Of a stretch of 12,674 nt of DNA, positions 1 to 6,357 are shown one piece after another. The stretch covers positions 1 to 12,674 of the forward strand of contig CAMBZY010000037.1 of assembly GCA_945872325.1 (NCBI GenBank), in the 5' to 3' direction. A program made the position numbers and the translations under genes. The DNA is from Candidatus Kuenenia stuttgartensis (lineage in GTDB: Bacteria; Planctomycetota; Planctomycetia; Isosphaerales; Isosphaeraceae). Under the pieces are notes generated by a model. It worked only from the letters and a program-made list of their open reading frames with translations, made no database searches and was not told the origin of the DNA. Position 1 is the first letter of the stretch. The number at the start of each line of letters is the position of its first letter.

Positions 1-1
1 C

Positions 2-67
2 AGTTTCAAATCGACCAACGAGGGTGACGCGAAACGGATTCTAAAAGATTTTGGGATCAATCCCTGA
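2..67 (+). CDS. C-terminal tail of an upstream gene (partial, tentative)
   Basis: Frame 2 is open from the left edge to a TGA at 65-67 and encodes about 21 residues with a plausible protein tail (STNEGDAKRILKDFGINP). The other two plus-strand frames also stop early (at 25-27 and 42-44), but their peptides look less natural. The tail vaguely resembles the last helix of ATP-grasp succinyl-CoA ligase beta subunits (pattern TN..xG.KIL..xG), but that is far too short to assign a function. A small palindromic stretch, GGGATCAATCCCTGATC, lies at 53-69 over the stop codon. What is seen is only an open frame and a stop; the identity of the gene is unknown. Confidence 0.4.
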   Translation, partial: SFKSTNEGDAKRILKDFGINP

Positions 68-140
68 TCGATGCAAGTTTTAACACGATTTCTGAAACTT
101 CAAATTCAATCACAATAATCCAGCAAAAAAGAGCCGACTC

Positions 141-854
141 ATGAAACATGGAATCATTCGAAAACTGGTTATGGCTGGGTTTGTTATAGTTGGGCTATTG
201 GTGATTGGGTTATTGGTATTGAAGCAAATGGCGCAGGCTCCTCCAGGCTATTACGCTGAAATTATCAAGGCTGAGACAAGTATTGATGAGAAATCGCGTC
301 ATGAGCAAGCGGAAGCCCTTGTGGGAGATGTGGTTCAGGTCAGGAATGATATCGCAAATGACCCTGAATGGACGTTTCGACTGACCGATAAGTCGATTAA
401 CGCATGGCTTGCAGAACATCCTTTGAACGACTTGCTGGCGGATCTTCCGGAGGAAGTGCGGGATCCACGTATTCGCTTTGAAACAGAGAGGTTAAAGCTG
501 GCATTTCGATGGCAGGGAAAGCCACTGGAATCCGTCGTCTCTGTGGCTCTGAAACCGGAATTCATTTCTACAAATGAATTGCAGATTACGATTCAAAATG
601 TCCAGGCTGGACTTTTGCCTGTGTCGTGGACAAGATTTCAAAATGAAATCCAGGACGCTTTAAACTCACAAGGGCTTCAAGCTCAATGGAAAACATTAGG
701 TCAAGAAACTGTACTTTCTTTAAAAATTGCACCTGTCATGCAAGCACGAAAAATTGATGTGGAAAAACTGACGGTGCTGGATGGAGAATTAAGAATTACA
801 GGCAGATCGCAAAGCCCAGTCACTCAATCCGCAAAAGATTCGCATGTGAAATAA
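141..854 (+). CDS. Single-pass membrane protein with periplasmic domain, unknown function
   Basis: The protein has 237 residues. A short basic N-terminus (H3, R7, K8) precedes one hydrophobic helix at about residues 9-28, followed by roughly 200 mostly polar residues. This predicts an inner-membrane anchor with the C-terminal part in the periplasm. The soluble part starts with a charged helical stretch (about 40-75), then a WTFRLTDKSINAWLAEH segment (77-93), then alternating beta-type segments to about 222. The 'L-T-x-x-x-I-N-x-W-L' pattern recalls YpmS/DUF2140-like membrane-anchored proteins, but that is only a resemblance. The ATG at 141 is preceded by an AAGAG ribosome-binding stretch about 8 bases upstream. 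The gene converges on the histidine kinase, with 61 bp between the two stop codons and no clear terminator in the gap. No catalytic motif is visible, and the function is not known. Confidence 0.8.
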   Translation: MKHGIIRKLVMAGFVIVGLLVIGLLVLKQMAQAPPGYYAEIIKAETSIDEKSRHEQAEALVGDVVQVRNDIANDPEWTFRLTDKSINAWLAEHPLNDLLADLPEEVRDPRIRFETERLKLAFRWQGKPLESVVSVALKPEFISTNELQITIQNVQAGLLPVSWTRFQNEIQDALNSQGLQAQWKTLGQETVLSLKIAPVMQARKIDVEKLTVLDGELRITGRSQSPVTQSAKDSHVK

Positions 855-915
855 AGTGTTGGAACTTCACGGAGTCATGTGTTTCAGGCTTGAAATACGA
901 GCGTTTAATCGTTAA

Positions 916-2703
916 TTATCTGGACGATTTAGAGTCGTCAGGCTTTGTGGAATTTGATTCGTGGATTGCAGAAGTTCTGTGAATGGAAGAACCTGTTAGC
1001 GTGGCTTCTCCTGAAATACGGCCCAGCCCGTGCGAAACAACAGGAGGTTTTACGTGCGGGATTTCGATTGTAAAGCTCGTTCCCAATCCAAATTTACTAT
1101 CGACAACAATTTGGCCTCCATGTTCGCGAACAATTTTGTCACTGACTGGTAGACCTAGACCTGTCCCTTTCGAGCCTTTGGAAGATGCAAAAAGCTCGAA
1201 TAAAGTCGCGAGATCTTCTTCAGCGATGCCAGGCCCATTATCCGAAACTTTAATGGTCAATAAATCTTCCACTTCATCGTAATTCGTTTCCACTTTGACA
1301 AATCCGCCTTCATGGCCTGCCAGCGCATCAAGTGCATTGGTGATTAAATTCAGAATCGCCCGATGGATACCTTCTTCGTCAATCCAGCAGATCAAATCCG
1401 GAGCGATATCAGAGATTTCCAGACGCAGGCCATGTGATTCGGCTCGGGGACGCATCAAATCGACCAGATCTGTGATCAGCTCTGCCAGTTTGACTTCCTC
1501 ACGAAGTGGTTCGCGCGACTTCGCATACGACAGCATGTCCAGAACCAAGTCGTAAACCCGGCCAAGGTTTCGCTCAAGAATCGACTGGCCACGGCGTGTC
1601 AGGTTCAGATCACCGGAATCAAGACCAGTCTGGATCAGCGATGACCCACCTTTAAGCCCTTGAAGGACATTCTTTATGTGATGCGAAACGATCGTGATTG
1701 TCTGCCCTATCGCGGCAAGCCTTTCGGCGTCGAGCTTTTCCTGATAAAGCGAGGAGTTCTCTAACGCAAGACCCGCCTGGTGGCCAATCGCAACCATTAG
1801 CGCCAAATGATCTTGTGAGAATCTTCGAGGAGGTAGATTTGAAGGCTCTTCGCCTGCTTCCTGAGGGCTTCTATGATCGGCGTAAATCACTCCCAGAATG
1901 GAATGTCGGCCTTGGAGAGGTACGCAAATCGCCTCGCGTATTCCGAGTTGCATGACGGATGGGGCGTCTGAAAAGCGGCTATCGCCGAGAGTGTCGGCAC
2001 AAATCACACCTTGTCGCTGGTGCAGAACATGCTCGACAATGGAATGTGAAATATGGAGCCGTTCGCCCTTTTGGGCTGCACCTCGGCAGCGTACGGCACG
2101 GGGTTCGATCAGTCCTTTGGAGTCGATCAACAGCACGGAGCCACGATCCGCACCGATGGCATCAAAGACCAGTTCGAGGATCCGCGGAAGGAGTTCGTCG
2201 GGATTGGTCACCAGGCTGATTTCGCGGCTGGCCTGATAAATCACATCCAGACTGGCGAGCCGTTCCTGAAGCCAGTGTGGCGGTGGGGAGCCAGCAAAAA
2301 GCTGGGCTATATCTGCCATAGCTGGAAGGGTTTGAACGATGGCGGACTTGTCTTCACCAGAGTCGGCACCAACGATTCTAACACGTTCCAGGCCAGCATC
2401 GCTCGAGCGAATCACCGCATCGTCTTGAAACATGATCTGAGTCTGGCCAAGCTGGATCCGATCTCCGCGCCTCAGCCATGTCTCGCGTACTGAAACCCCG
2501 TTGACAAGGGTTCCATTGGCAGATCCCAGGTCAATCAGCTTGAATTGACCGCCTTCACGCCTGATCTCAAGGTGTCGTCTCGAAATTTCGGGATCTTTGA
2601 TCCGAATGTCACAGCCTGTTTCGCGACCGATCACAGCCTTGGCACCGCTAAGTTCAAAGCGGTGGCCGAGTTGTTCACCTTGTACTACGAAGAGCTGAGC
2701 CAC
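916..2703 (-). CDS. FHA-GAF sensor histidine kinase, cytoplasmic, orphan
   Basis: With a GTG start at 2703 the product has 595 residues. Domains in order: an N-terminal FHA phosphothreonine-binding domain (about 1-92) with GR at 26-27, SRRH at 41-44 and GSANGTLVNG at 60-69; a GAF domain (about 151-316); a DHp helix with the phospho-acceptor box SHHIKN, probable phospho-His 341; and a HATPase_c domain (about 405-550) with N-box N452/N456, G1 DNGPG 488-492 and G2 GTGLGL 513-518. A polar tail of about 40 residues follows. No membrane helix is seen, so it should be a cytosolic kinase that senses a GAF ligand and docks phosphothreonine proteins. The frame opens at a TTG (2775), but the GTG at 2703 has GAGG seven bases upstream and begins exactly at the FHA fold, so I prefer it. 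There is no receiver domain and no response regulator within the window. The residue after the phospho-His is His instead of the usual Glu/Asp. Confidence 0.93.
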   Translation of the reverse strand: MAQLFVVQGEQLGHRFELSGAKAVIGRETGCDIRIKDPEISRRHLEIRREGGQFKLIDLGSANGTLVNGVSVRETWLRRGDRIQLGQTQIMFQDDAVIRSSDAGLERVRIVGADSGEDKSAIVQTLPAMADIAQLFAGSPPPHWLQERLASLDVIYQASREISLVTNPDELLPRILELVFDAIGADRGSVLLIDSKGLIEPRAVRCRGAAQKGERLHISHSIVEHVLHQRQGVICADTLGDSRFSDAPSVMQLGIREAICVPLQGRHSILGVIYADHRSPQEAGEEPSNLPPRRFSQDHLALMVAIGHQAGLALENSSLYQEKLDAERLAAIGQTITIVSHHIKNVLQGLKGGSSLIQTGLDSGDLNLTRRGQSILERNLGRVYDLVLDMLSYAKSREPLREEVKLAELITDLVDLMRPRAESHGLRLEISDIAPDLICWIDEEGIHRAILNLITNALDALAGHEGGFVKVETNYDEVEDLLTIKVSDNGPGIAEEDLATLFELFASSKGSKGTGLGLPVSDKIVREHGGQIVVDSKFGLGTSFTIEIPHVKPPVVSHGLGRISGEATLTGSSIHRTSAIHESNSTKPDDSKSSR

Positions 2704-2731
2704 GACCACGCCTCGTTTGGATTCGGAACTG

Positions 2732-2814
2732 TCAGAATCTACGATTCTGATCGGAAATCGTGCCAATGTCCACAACTTAATTCAGATCGTGAAGGTGATG
2801 GGGATCAGAATCGT
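2732..2814. promoter_or_regulatory. TCAGAATC repeat cluster, candidate operator of the kinase gene
   Basis: A perfect 8-bp inverted repeat, TCAGAATC-TAC-GATTCTGA, lies at 2732-2750, only 29-47 bp upstream of the preferred kinase start at 2703. Its right half, extended to ACGATTCTGATC (2741-2752), is matched by a perfect 12-bp inverted copy, GATCAGAATCGT, at 2803-2814. A degenerate copy, TCAGATCGT, sits at 2782-2790. This arrangement is typical of a cluster of binding sites for a dimeric repressor or activator. If transcription starts upstream of 2814 it would instead form a leader hairpin. If the TTG at 2775 were the true start, part of the cluster would be coding. The role is inferred; only the repeats are seen. 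Confidence 0.45.
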
Positions 2815-3490
2815 TGCAGGGCGACGCTCGCATAAGCTTTTGACTCATCGAAGTCCAACTGATTTTCAGGTCGAAACCAACGGCCTGAACGTAAAAAACG
2901 GAAATAGTCAGGTCACTCTCAGCTTATGGATTTTTTTTGGATGATCACCAACCACCTTCGGTTGATTCGGAGAGAGGGTTTTGATGAAGTTGCTCTCCGG
3001 CCCTCCATCGGTTGGACGCAGCCGAAATCTATTACTGTGAGTTCAAAACTCGTTACAAGTTATAGTTTTGTAATGACTAATGGTATAAGATAGGCGATCG
3101 CTTTCTGATGAATATGAGGTCCTTGCAAGGTTTGTCCTGAGGAAATTTTTAGACTTTTTTCGAAGCAACCTTAGGAAAGCCGAATGATGCTTGGACTGTT
3201 CGAAAAAATCGTAAACACCTAAGAAATAAGTTTCTCGATTCTCTGAAACCTGGTTGTGCAACCCAAAGATCGGCAATTTCGAGTCTGGATCTCATTGGAA
3301 TCGTAAAGCTTAAACTGTCATGGCATTTTGCGTGGAAATGATTGAGGAATCGTTAAGATCCTCGAAATTCCTTTCAACTCTGCTATCTTTTCTTTGCCAA
3401 ATTGGATATTTTAGAAATCAGTTCGTCTTGAACAGCTCTAAACATCACTCTGAACCAATTCCGAACCCGTATCGCAATGGTTTCTGTGAT
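2815..3490. other. Non-coding divergent region with small hairpins
   Basis: No convincing gene is present between the kinase and the DUF1559 gene, and the stretch becomes AT-rich after about 3040. It contains several inverted repeats: CGGAGAG/CTCTCCG (2968-2974 with 2993-2999, 18-nt loop); TCGGTTG-GACG-CAGCCGA (3008-3025, with one G-T wobble); CAAAACT/AGTTTTG (3044-3050 with 3064-3070), which overlaps the alternative pair TTACAA/TTGTAA (3053-3058 with 3068-3073); and GGTTG-TG-CAACC (3252-3263). Two small open frames here (77 and 62 codons) look like chance. No tRNA cloverleaf or recognised riboswitch was seen. An unannotated small RNA cannot be excluded. Confidence 0.5.
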
Positions 3491-3496
3491 GTCAAT

Positions 3497-3525
3497 TTGT
3501 CACGATGAATCAGTCCCTATATGAT
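3497..3525 (+). promoter_or_regulatory. Sigma70-type promoter of the DUF1559 gene
   Basis: TTGTCA (3497-3502) and TATGAT (3520-3525) are separated by exactly 17 bp, and each hexamer matches the vegetative consensus at 5 of 6 positions. A start near 3532 would give a leader of about 70 nt before the ATG at 3602. The ribosome-binding site AGGA (3589-3592) lies 9 bases before that ATG. Confidence 0.6.
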
Positions 3526-3532
3526 AAATCAT

Positions 3533-3569
3533 TGACCGATCGTGAATGACCGGCATCGGGCGGTGACCG
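3533..3569 (+). repeat. Three TGACCG copies in the leader of the DUF1559 gene
   Basis: TGACCG occurs at 3533-3538, 3547-3552 and 3564-3569, spaced 14 and 17 bp apart, just downstream of the predicted promoter. The last copy is part of CGGTGACCG, which is itself an imperfect palindrome. These could be operator half-sites or leader RNA pairing elements, or chance in a GC-rich patch. No factor can be named. Confidence 0.3.
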
Positions 3570-3601
3570 TCTTTGAATCTAATAGAATAGGATGAGTTCT
3601 G

Positions 3602-4624
3602 ATGCTGAATAAGCGACGTCAAGGTTTTACCTTGATCGAATTATTGGTGGTGATTGCAATCATCGCCGTCCTCATTTCGCTGCTTCTTCCTGCTGTTCAG
3701 TCAGCCCGGGAAGCTGCCCGCCGTGCCCAGTGCATCAACAACATGAAGCAGCTTGGCCTTGCCCTTCATAATTATCATGACACGAACGGGGTTTTCGCTC
3801 CAGGCCGTATCTGGGCTCCAAACTCACCAGCTGGTTGTGGTTACAACTTCTTCCAGTGCCAGGATACAAACTGGTTTATCCTGATGTTGCCACAGTTTGA
3901 GCAAGGTAATCTTGCGAACGCCTTCAACTACACCACCGGTTCTGGTGGCCCGTTGATCGGCCTGCCTGTTGGCTTCTTCGCAAACTCCACTGTTATGGCG
4001 ACAAAAATTGCCACGTTTCAGTGCCCAAGCGATCAGGATCTTAAGTTCCAAATCACCCCTACTTATGTAGGTGGACTGCTGTCAGGCCCGATTGCTTCAA
4101 AGGGCAACTATGTTGCATCATGGGGCAATACTCAGTGGGACCAGTCCAATATTACGGTCAACGGAAACGCTGTGACCTACCTGCAATCCGCATTCGGACA
4201 CATGGGTAACATCGGTATCGCAAGATTCACCGATGGAACATCCAATAGCGTGATGATGGCTGAAATTATTCAAGGCGACCAGTACGACATTCGTGGAGCC
4301 ATCTGGCAGAGCGTGCCAGGCGGAAGTCACTTCGAAAGCCGTATGGCTCCGAATAAATCTACCGATACGTATGCATCCGGCGCTTTTGGAGACCAGCTCA
4401 ATCAGGCCATGTTCTGCGTGAACAAGCCTCCAACTCTGCCTTGTACAGGTGGTGCTGGCGACCGCGGCAGCTATGCTGGAGCTCGCAGCCGTCACCCAGG
4501 TGGTATCAATGCACTCCTGGGCGACGGTTCTGTCCGGTTCTTCAAGGACTCCGTCAACGCTCAGATCTGGATCGCGATCAACTCCATCAGTGGTGGTGAA
4601 GTGATCAGCGCCGACGCTTATTGA
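3602..4624 (+). CDS. DUF1559 prepilin-like protein (H-X9-DG family)
   Basis: The protein has 340 residues and a classic type IV prepilin/pseudopilin N-terminus: a basic leader ending in G8, then F9-TLIE with Glu at mature position 5, then a hydrophobic helix to about residue 30. Prepilin peptidase should cut after G8. The REAARRAQCINNMKQLGLALHNYHD block (36-60) and the C-terminal H298-X9-D308-G309 motif are hallmarks of the planctomycete DUF1559 family, which is heavily duplicated in these genomes. The rest (about 65-330) is a Gly/Asn-rich extracellular-type beta region with six cysteines (C44, C79, C86, C141, C272, C281). It probably assembles into, or is exported by, a type II/IV-like system; its exact role is unknown. 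Synonymous positions look richer in C (AAC, TTC, ATC) than in the ABC genes downstream, which suggests high expression. It has its own promoter and terminator and so is probably monocistronic. Confidence 0.93.
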   Translation: MLNKRRQGFTLIELLVVIAIIAVLISLLLPAVQSAREAARRAQCINNMKQLGLALHNYHDTNGVFAPGRIWAPNSPAGCGYNFFQCQDTNWFILMLPQFEQGNLANAFNYTTGSGGPLIGLPVGFFANSTVMATKIATFQCPSDQDLKFQITPTYVGGLLSGPIASKGNYVASWGNTQWDQSNITVNGNAVTYLQSAFGHMGNIGIARFTDGTSNSVMMAEIIQGDQYDIRGAIWQSVPGGSHFESRMAPNKSTDTYASGAFGDQLNQAMFCVNKPPTLPCTGGAGDRGSYAGARSRHPGGINALLGDGSVRFFKDSVNAQIWIAINSISGGEVISADAY

Positions 4625-4647
4625 TTGACGTTCGCTGAAAGCCTTAA

Positions 4648-4696
4648 AAGCAGGTGTGGAAGACGGTTAATCCGCCCACATCTGTTTCCTTTTTCC
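4648..4696 (+). terminator. Rho-independent terminator after the DUF1559 gene
   Basis: A 9-bp stem, CAGGTGTGG/CCACATCTG (4651-4659 with 4676-4684, one G-T wobble), can be extended outward by A-T and G-T pairs to about 12 bp. It also contains an inner CGG-TTAAT-CCG helix (4664-4674). It is followed directly by a T-rich tail, TTTCCTTTTTCC (4685-4696). It lies 24 bp after the DUF1559 stop codon and just before the next gene. Confidence 0.7.
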
Positions 4697-4717
4697 ATAC
4701 CAACTTTGATTGATATC

Positions 4718-5545
4718 ATGCCGACAATTTTAACGAGAATTCTGATTGCTTCGTTCTGGTTGATTTGTACTGGAATGTTGATCTATCGAGATGTTTTGCC
4801 TGAATATCTGGTCGGAGAACCGCCTGACTGGAAACGAATGGTCAACAAGCCTGAAACCAGGCCCACCCGATGGCTGATTGCAGTCGATGAAGGGGGTGAG
4901 AAAAACAGGGTCGTCGGTCAGGCATTTAATGAAATCCAGAAGCGTGCTGATGGCGGAACCGCATTTACCAGCCGAGTAAAAATCGACGCCAAAGGACTGT
5001 TTCAAGGCACTCCACTGCAAGTTGCAGAGTCCACGAAATTTCAATTTGTAAATACAACCATTGTCACCCCACAAGGCTTGCTGGACCAGATAAAAGCTGA
5101 AGTATTGGTCGAAGAGTTGGGAGAGAAGCCAATTCTTGTGATTCAGGGCATGCCGACCAATCAAAACAAGCTGGATATCAGGTTCAGTAGTTCGATATCA
5201 CCGTTATTGAACTTTCGACAACTGATCGACTACGCCCCAAAGGATATGGTCAGGGGCGGGCTTGAGCCGATCGATCAACTTCCGGGCCTTAGAATTGGAC
5301 AACGCTGGACGACTCAAATTCTACAGCCAATGACGGCCCGACCAGACTCAATCAAGTCGGAGGTGATAGAATTAAGCCGGATATTCTGGGACGGCAACCC
5401 CACGGAGGTTTTTATTGTTGAGCATAAAGCCAGCACATTTTCAGCCAGAACCTGGGTACGTCGAGATGGATTGGTGCTGCGTCAGCAACTTCCTACCCCG
5501 TTGGTAAAACTTGTACTGGAACGTGAGCCGGAGAGTGGAAATTGA
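4718..5545 (+). CDS. Membrane-anchored protein of unknown function, partner of an ABC exporter
   Basis: With the ATG at 4718 the protein has 275 residues. The open frame extends to a TTG at 4625, but the terminator hairpin lies inside that extension, so I reject it. One N-terminal membrane helix (about residues 5-24) is followed by about 250 soluble residues, predicted to be periplasmic. The soluble part is rich in beta-type segments and ends in a WVRRDGLVLRQQLP stretch resembling the 'x-x-dG-x-vLrq' strands of lipoprotein-carrier-like or DUF3108-like barrels; this is only a suggestion. No ribosome-binding site is obvious before 4718. Its TGA overlaps the start of the ATPase gene (ATTGA), so the two are translationally coupled. 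By position it could be a periplasmic adaptor or substrate-handling subunit of the exporter. No catalytic motif is recognised. Confidence 0.75.
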   Translation: MPTILTRILIASFWLICTGMLIYRDVLPEYLVGEPPDWKRMVNKPETRPTRWLIAVDEGGEKNRVVGQAFNEIQKRADGGTAFTSRVKIDAKGLFQGTPLQVAESTKFQFVNTTIVTPQGLLDQIKAEVLVEELGEKPILVIQGMPTNQNKLDIRFSSSISPLLNFRQLIDYAPKDMVRGGLEPIDQLPGLRIGQRWTTQILQPMTARPDSIKSEVIELSRIFWDGNPTEVFIVEHKASTFSARTWVRRDGLVLRQQLPTPLVKLVLEREPESGN

Positions 5546-6357
5546 AGGATACTCAATTGCAACCCCGCCAGTTTGGGCAACCCATGATCCGATTTTTTGA
5601 TGTGACCAAGCAATTCGGCGCAAAAACTGCTGTGAATCAGCTGAATCTGGAAGTAAAAGCTGGGGAGCTATTTGCATTTCTAGGCCCTAATGGAGCAGGT
5701 AAAACCACTTCCATTAAAATGATTTGTGGTCTTTTGAGACCAACATCAGGACAAGTGGAAATTGGAGGTCACCCGGCAGGAAGTCAAGAATCACGCTCAT
5801 GCCTGGCATATGTGCCTGACCAGCCGTTTTTGTATGACAAACTGACAGGTCGCGAGTTCCTCCATTTTGTGACTCAAATGCGTGGTATGGATAAAACCCA
5901 TGCCGAGAAGAAAATTGCCGAAATGGTGGGCCTGTTTGAAATTGAAGGATTTCTGGATGAGCTTTGCGAAGGCTATTCCCAAGGCATGAAGCAACGCCTC
6001 GTTTTTGCATCGGCGCTCGTTCACGAACCGACTGTGCTGGTGGTGGATGAACCATTTGTAGGGCTTGACCCGAGGTCAGCACGCATTGTCAAGCAGATGT
6101 TTGTTGATCAGGCACGCCGTGGAGTGGCAGTTCTGATGTCAATCCACCTGCTTTCAATTGCGGAATCACTTGCCGACCGAATTGGAATTATTCATCAGGG
6201 GAAAATGATTGCAACCGGGACTCTTCAAGAATTACGCGAAAAAGAAGCGTTTGGTGGGTCGCTTGAAGATCTGTTTCTGGAACTCACTGGGGGTGAAGAT
6301 CTGATCAATCCATCTGATAAATCTCCTGATGCTGCCGAAGAGGAAGGACTTCCATGA
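5542..6357 (+). CDS. ABC transporter ATP-binding protein
   Basis: The protein has 271 residues and is the cytoplasmic motor of an ABC-2-type exporter. It carries all core motifs: Walker A GPNGAGKTT (48-56), signature YSQGMKQR (145-152), Walker B VLVVDE (165-170), D-loop GLDP (174-177) and switch His202. The Q-loop reads YVPDQPFLY (90-98), with Asp where Gln is usual and Gln in the next place, a variant I associate with this exporter branch. The C-terminal 25 residues are acidic and probably disordered. I chose the TTG at 5542 because GGAG lies 8 bases upstream and the codon overlaps the previous stop. An ATG at 5584 is a possible alternative but lacks a ribosome-binding site. The stop overlaps the permease start as ATGA. 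The substrate is unknown. Confidence 0.93.
   Translation: MKDTQLQPRQFGQPMIRFFDVTKQFGAKTAVNQLNLEVKAGELFAFLGPNGAGKTTSIKMICGLLRPTSGQVEIGGHPAGSQESRSCLAYVPDQPFLYDKLTGREFLHFVTQMRGMDKTHAEKKIAEMVGLFEIEGFLDELCEGYSQGMKQRLVFASALVHEPTVLVVDEPFVGLDPRSARIVKQMFVDQARRGVAVLMSIHLLSIAESLADRIGIIHQGKMIATGTLQELREKEAFGGSLEDLFLELTGGEDLINPSDKSPDAAEEEGLP

Noticed and set aside
2053..2493. 146-codon open frame antisense to the kinase
   Set aside because: It lies fully inside the well-supported kinase gene on the other strand and shows no domain features.
3094..3101. GCGATCGC octamer, the cyanobacterial HIP1 sequence
   Set aside because: A single occurrence noticed, and the other genes indicate a planctomycete, so no HIP1-type abundance is suggested.
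3043..3276. 77-codon open frame on the minus strand in the intergenic region
   Set aside because: No ribosome-binding site and no recognisable domain; the composition looks like chance translation of AT-rich DNA.
3320..3508. 62-codon open frame on the plus strand before the DUF1559 gene
   Set aside because: It overlaps the predicted promoter, has no ribosome-binding site and has no protein-like pattern.
4625..4717. TTG-initiated N-terminal extension of the membrane protein gene
   Set aside because: It would place the intrinsic terminator hairpin inside the coding region, adds a non-conserved-looking basic stretch before the membrane helix and has no ribosome-binding site.
5538..5951. 13-mer GAAATTGAAGGAT occurring twice (5538-5550 and 5939-5951)
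   Set aside because: One copy is at the gene junction and the other is inside the ATPase gene; no further extension, so coincidence is likely.
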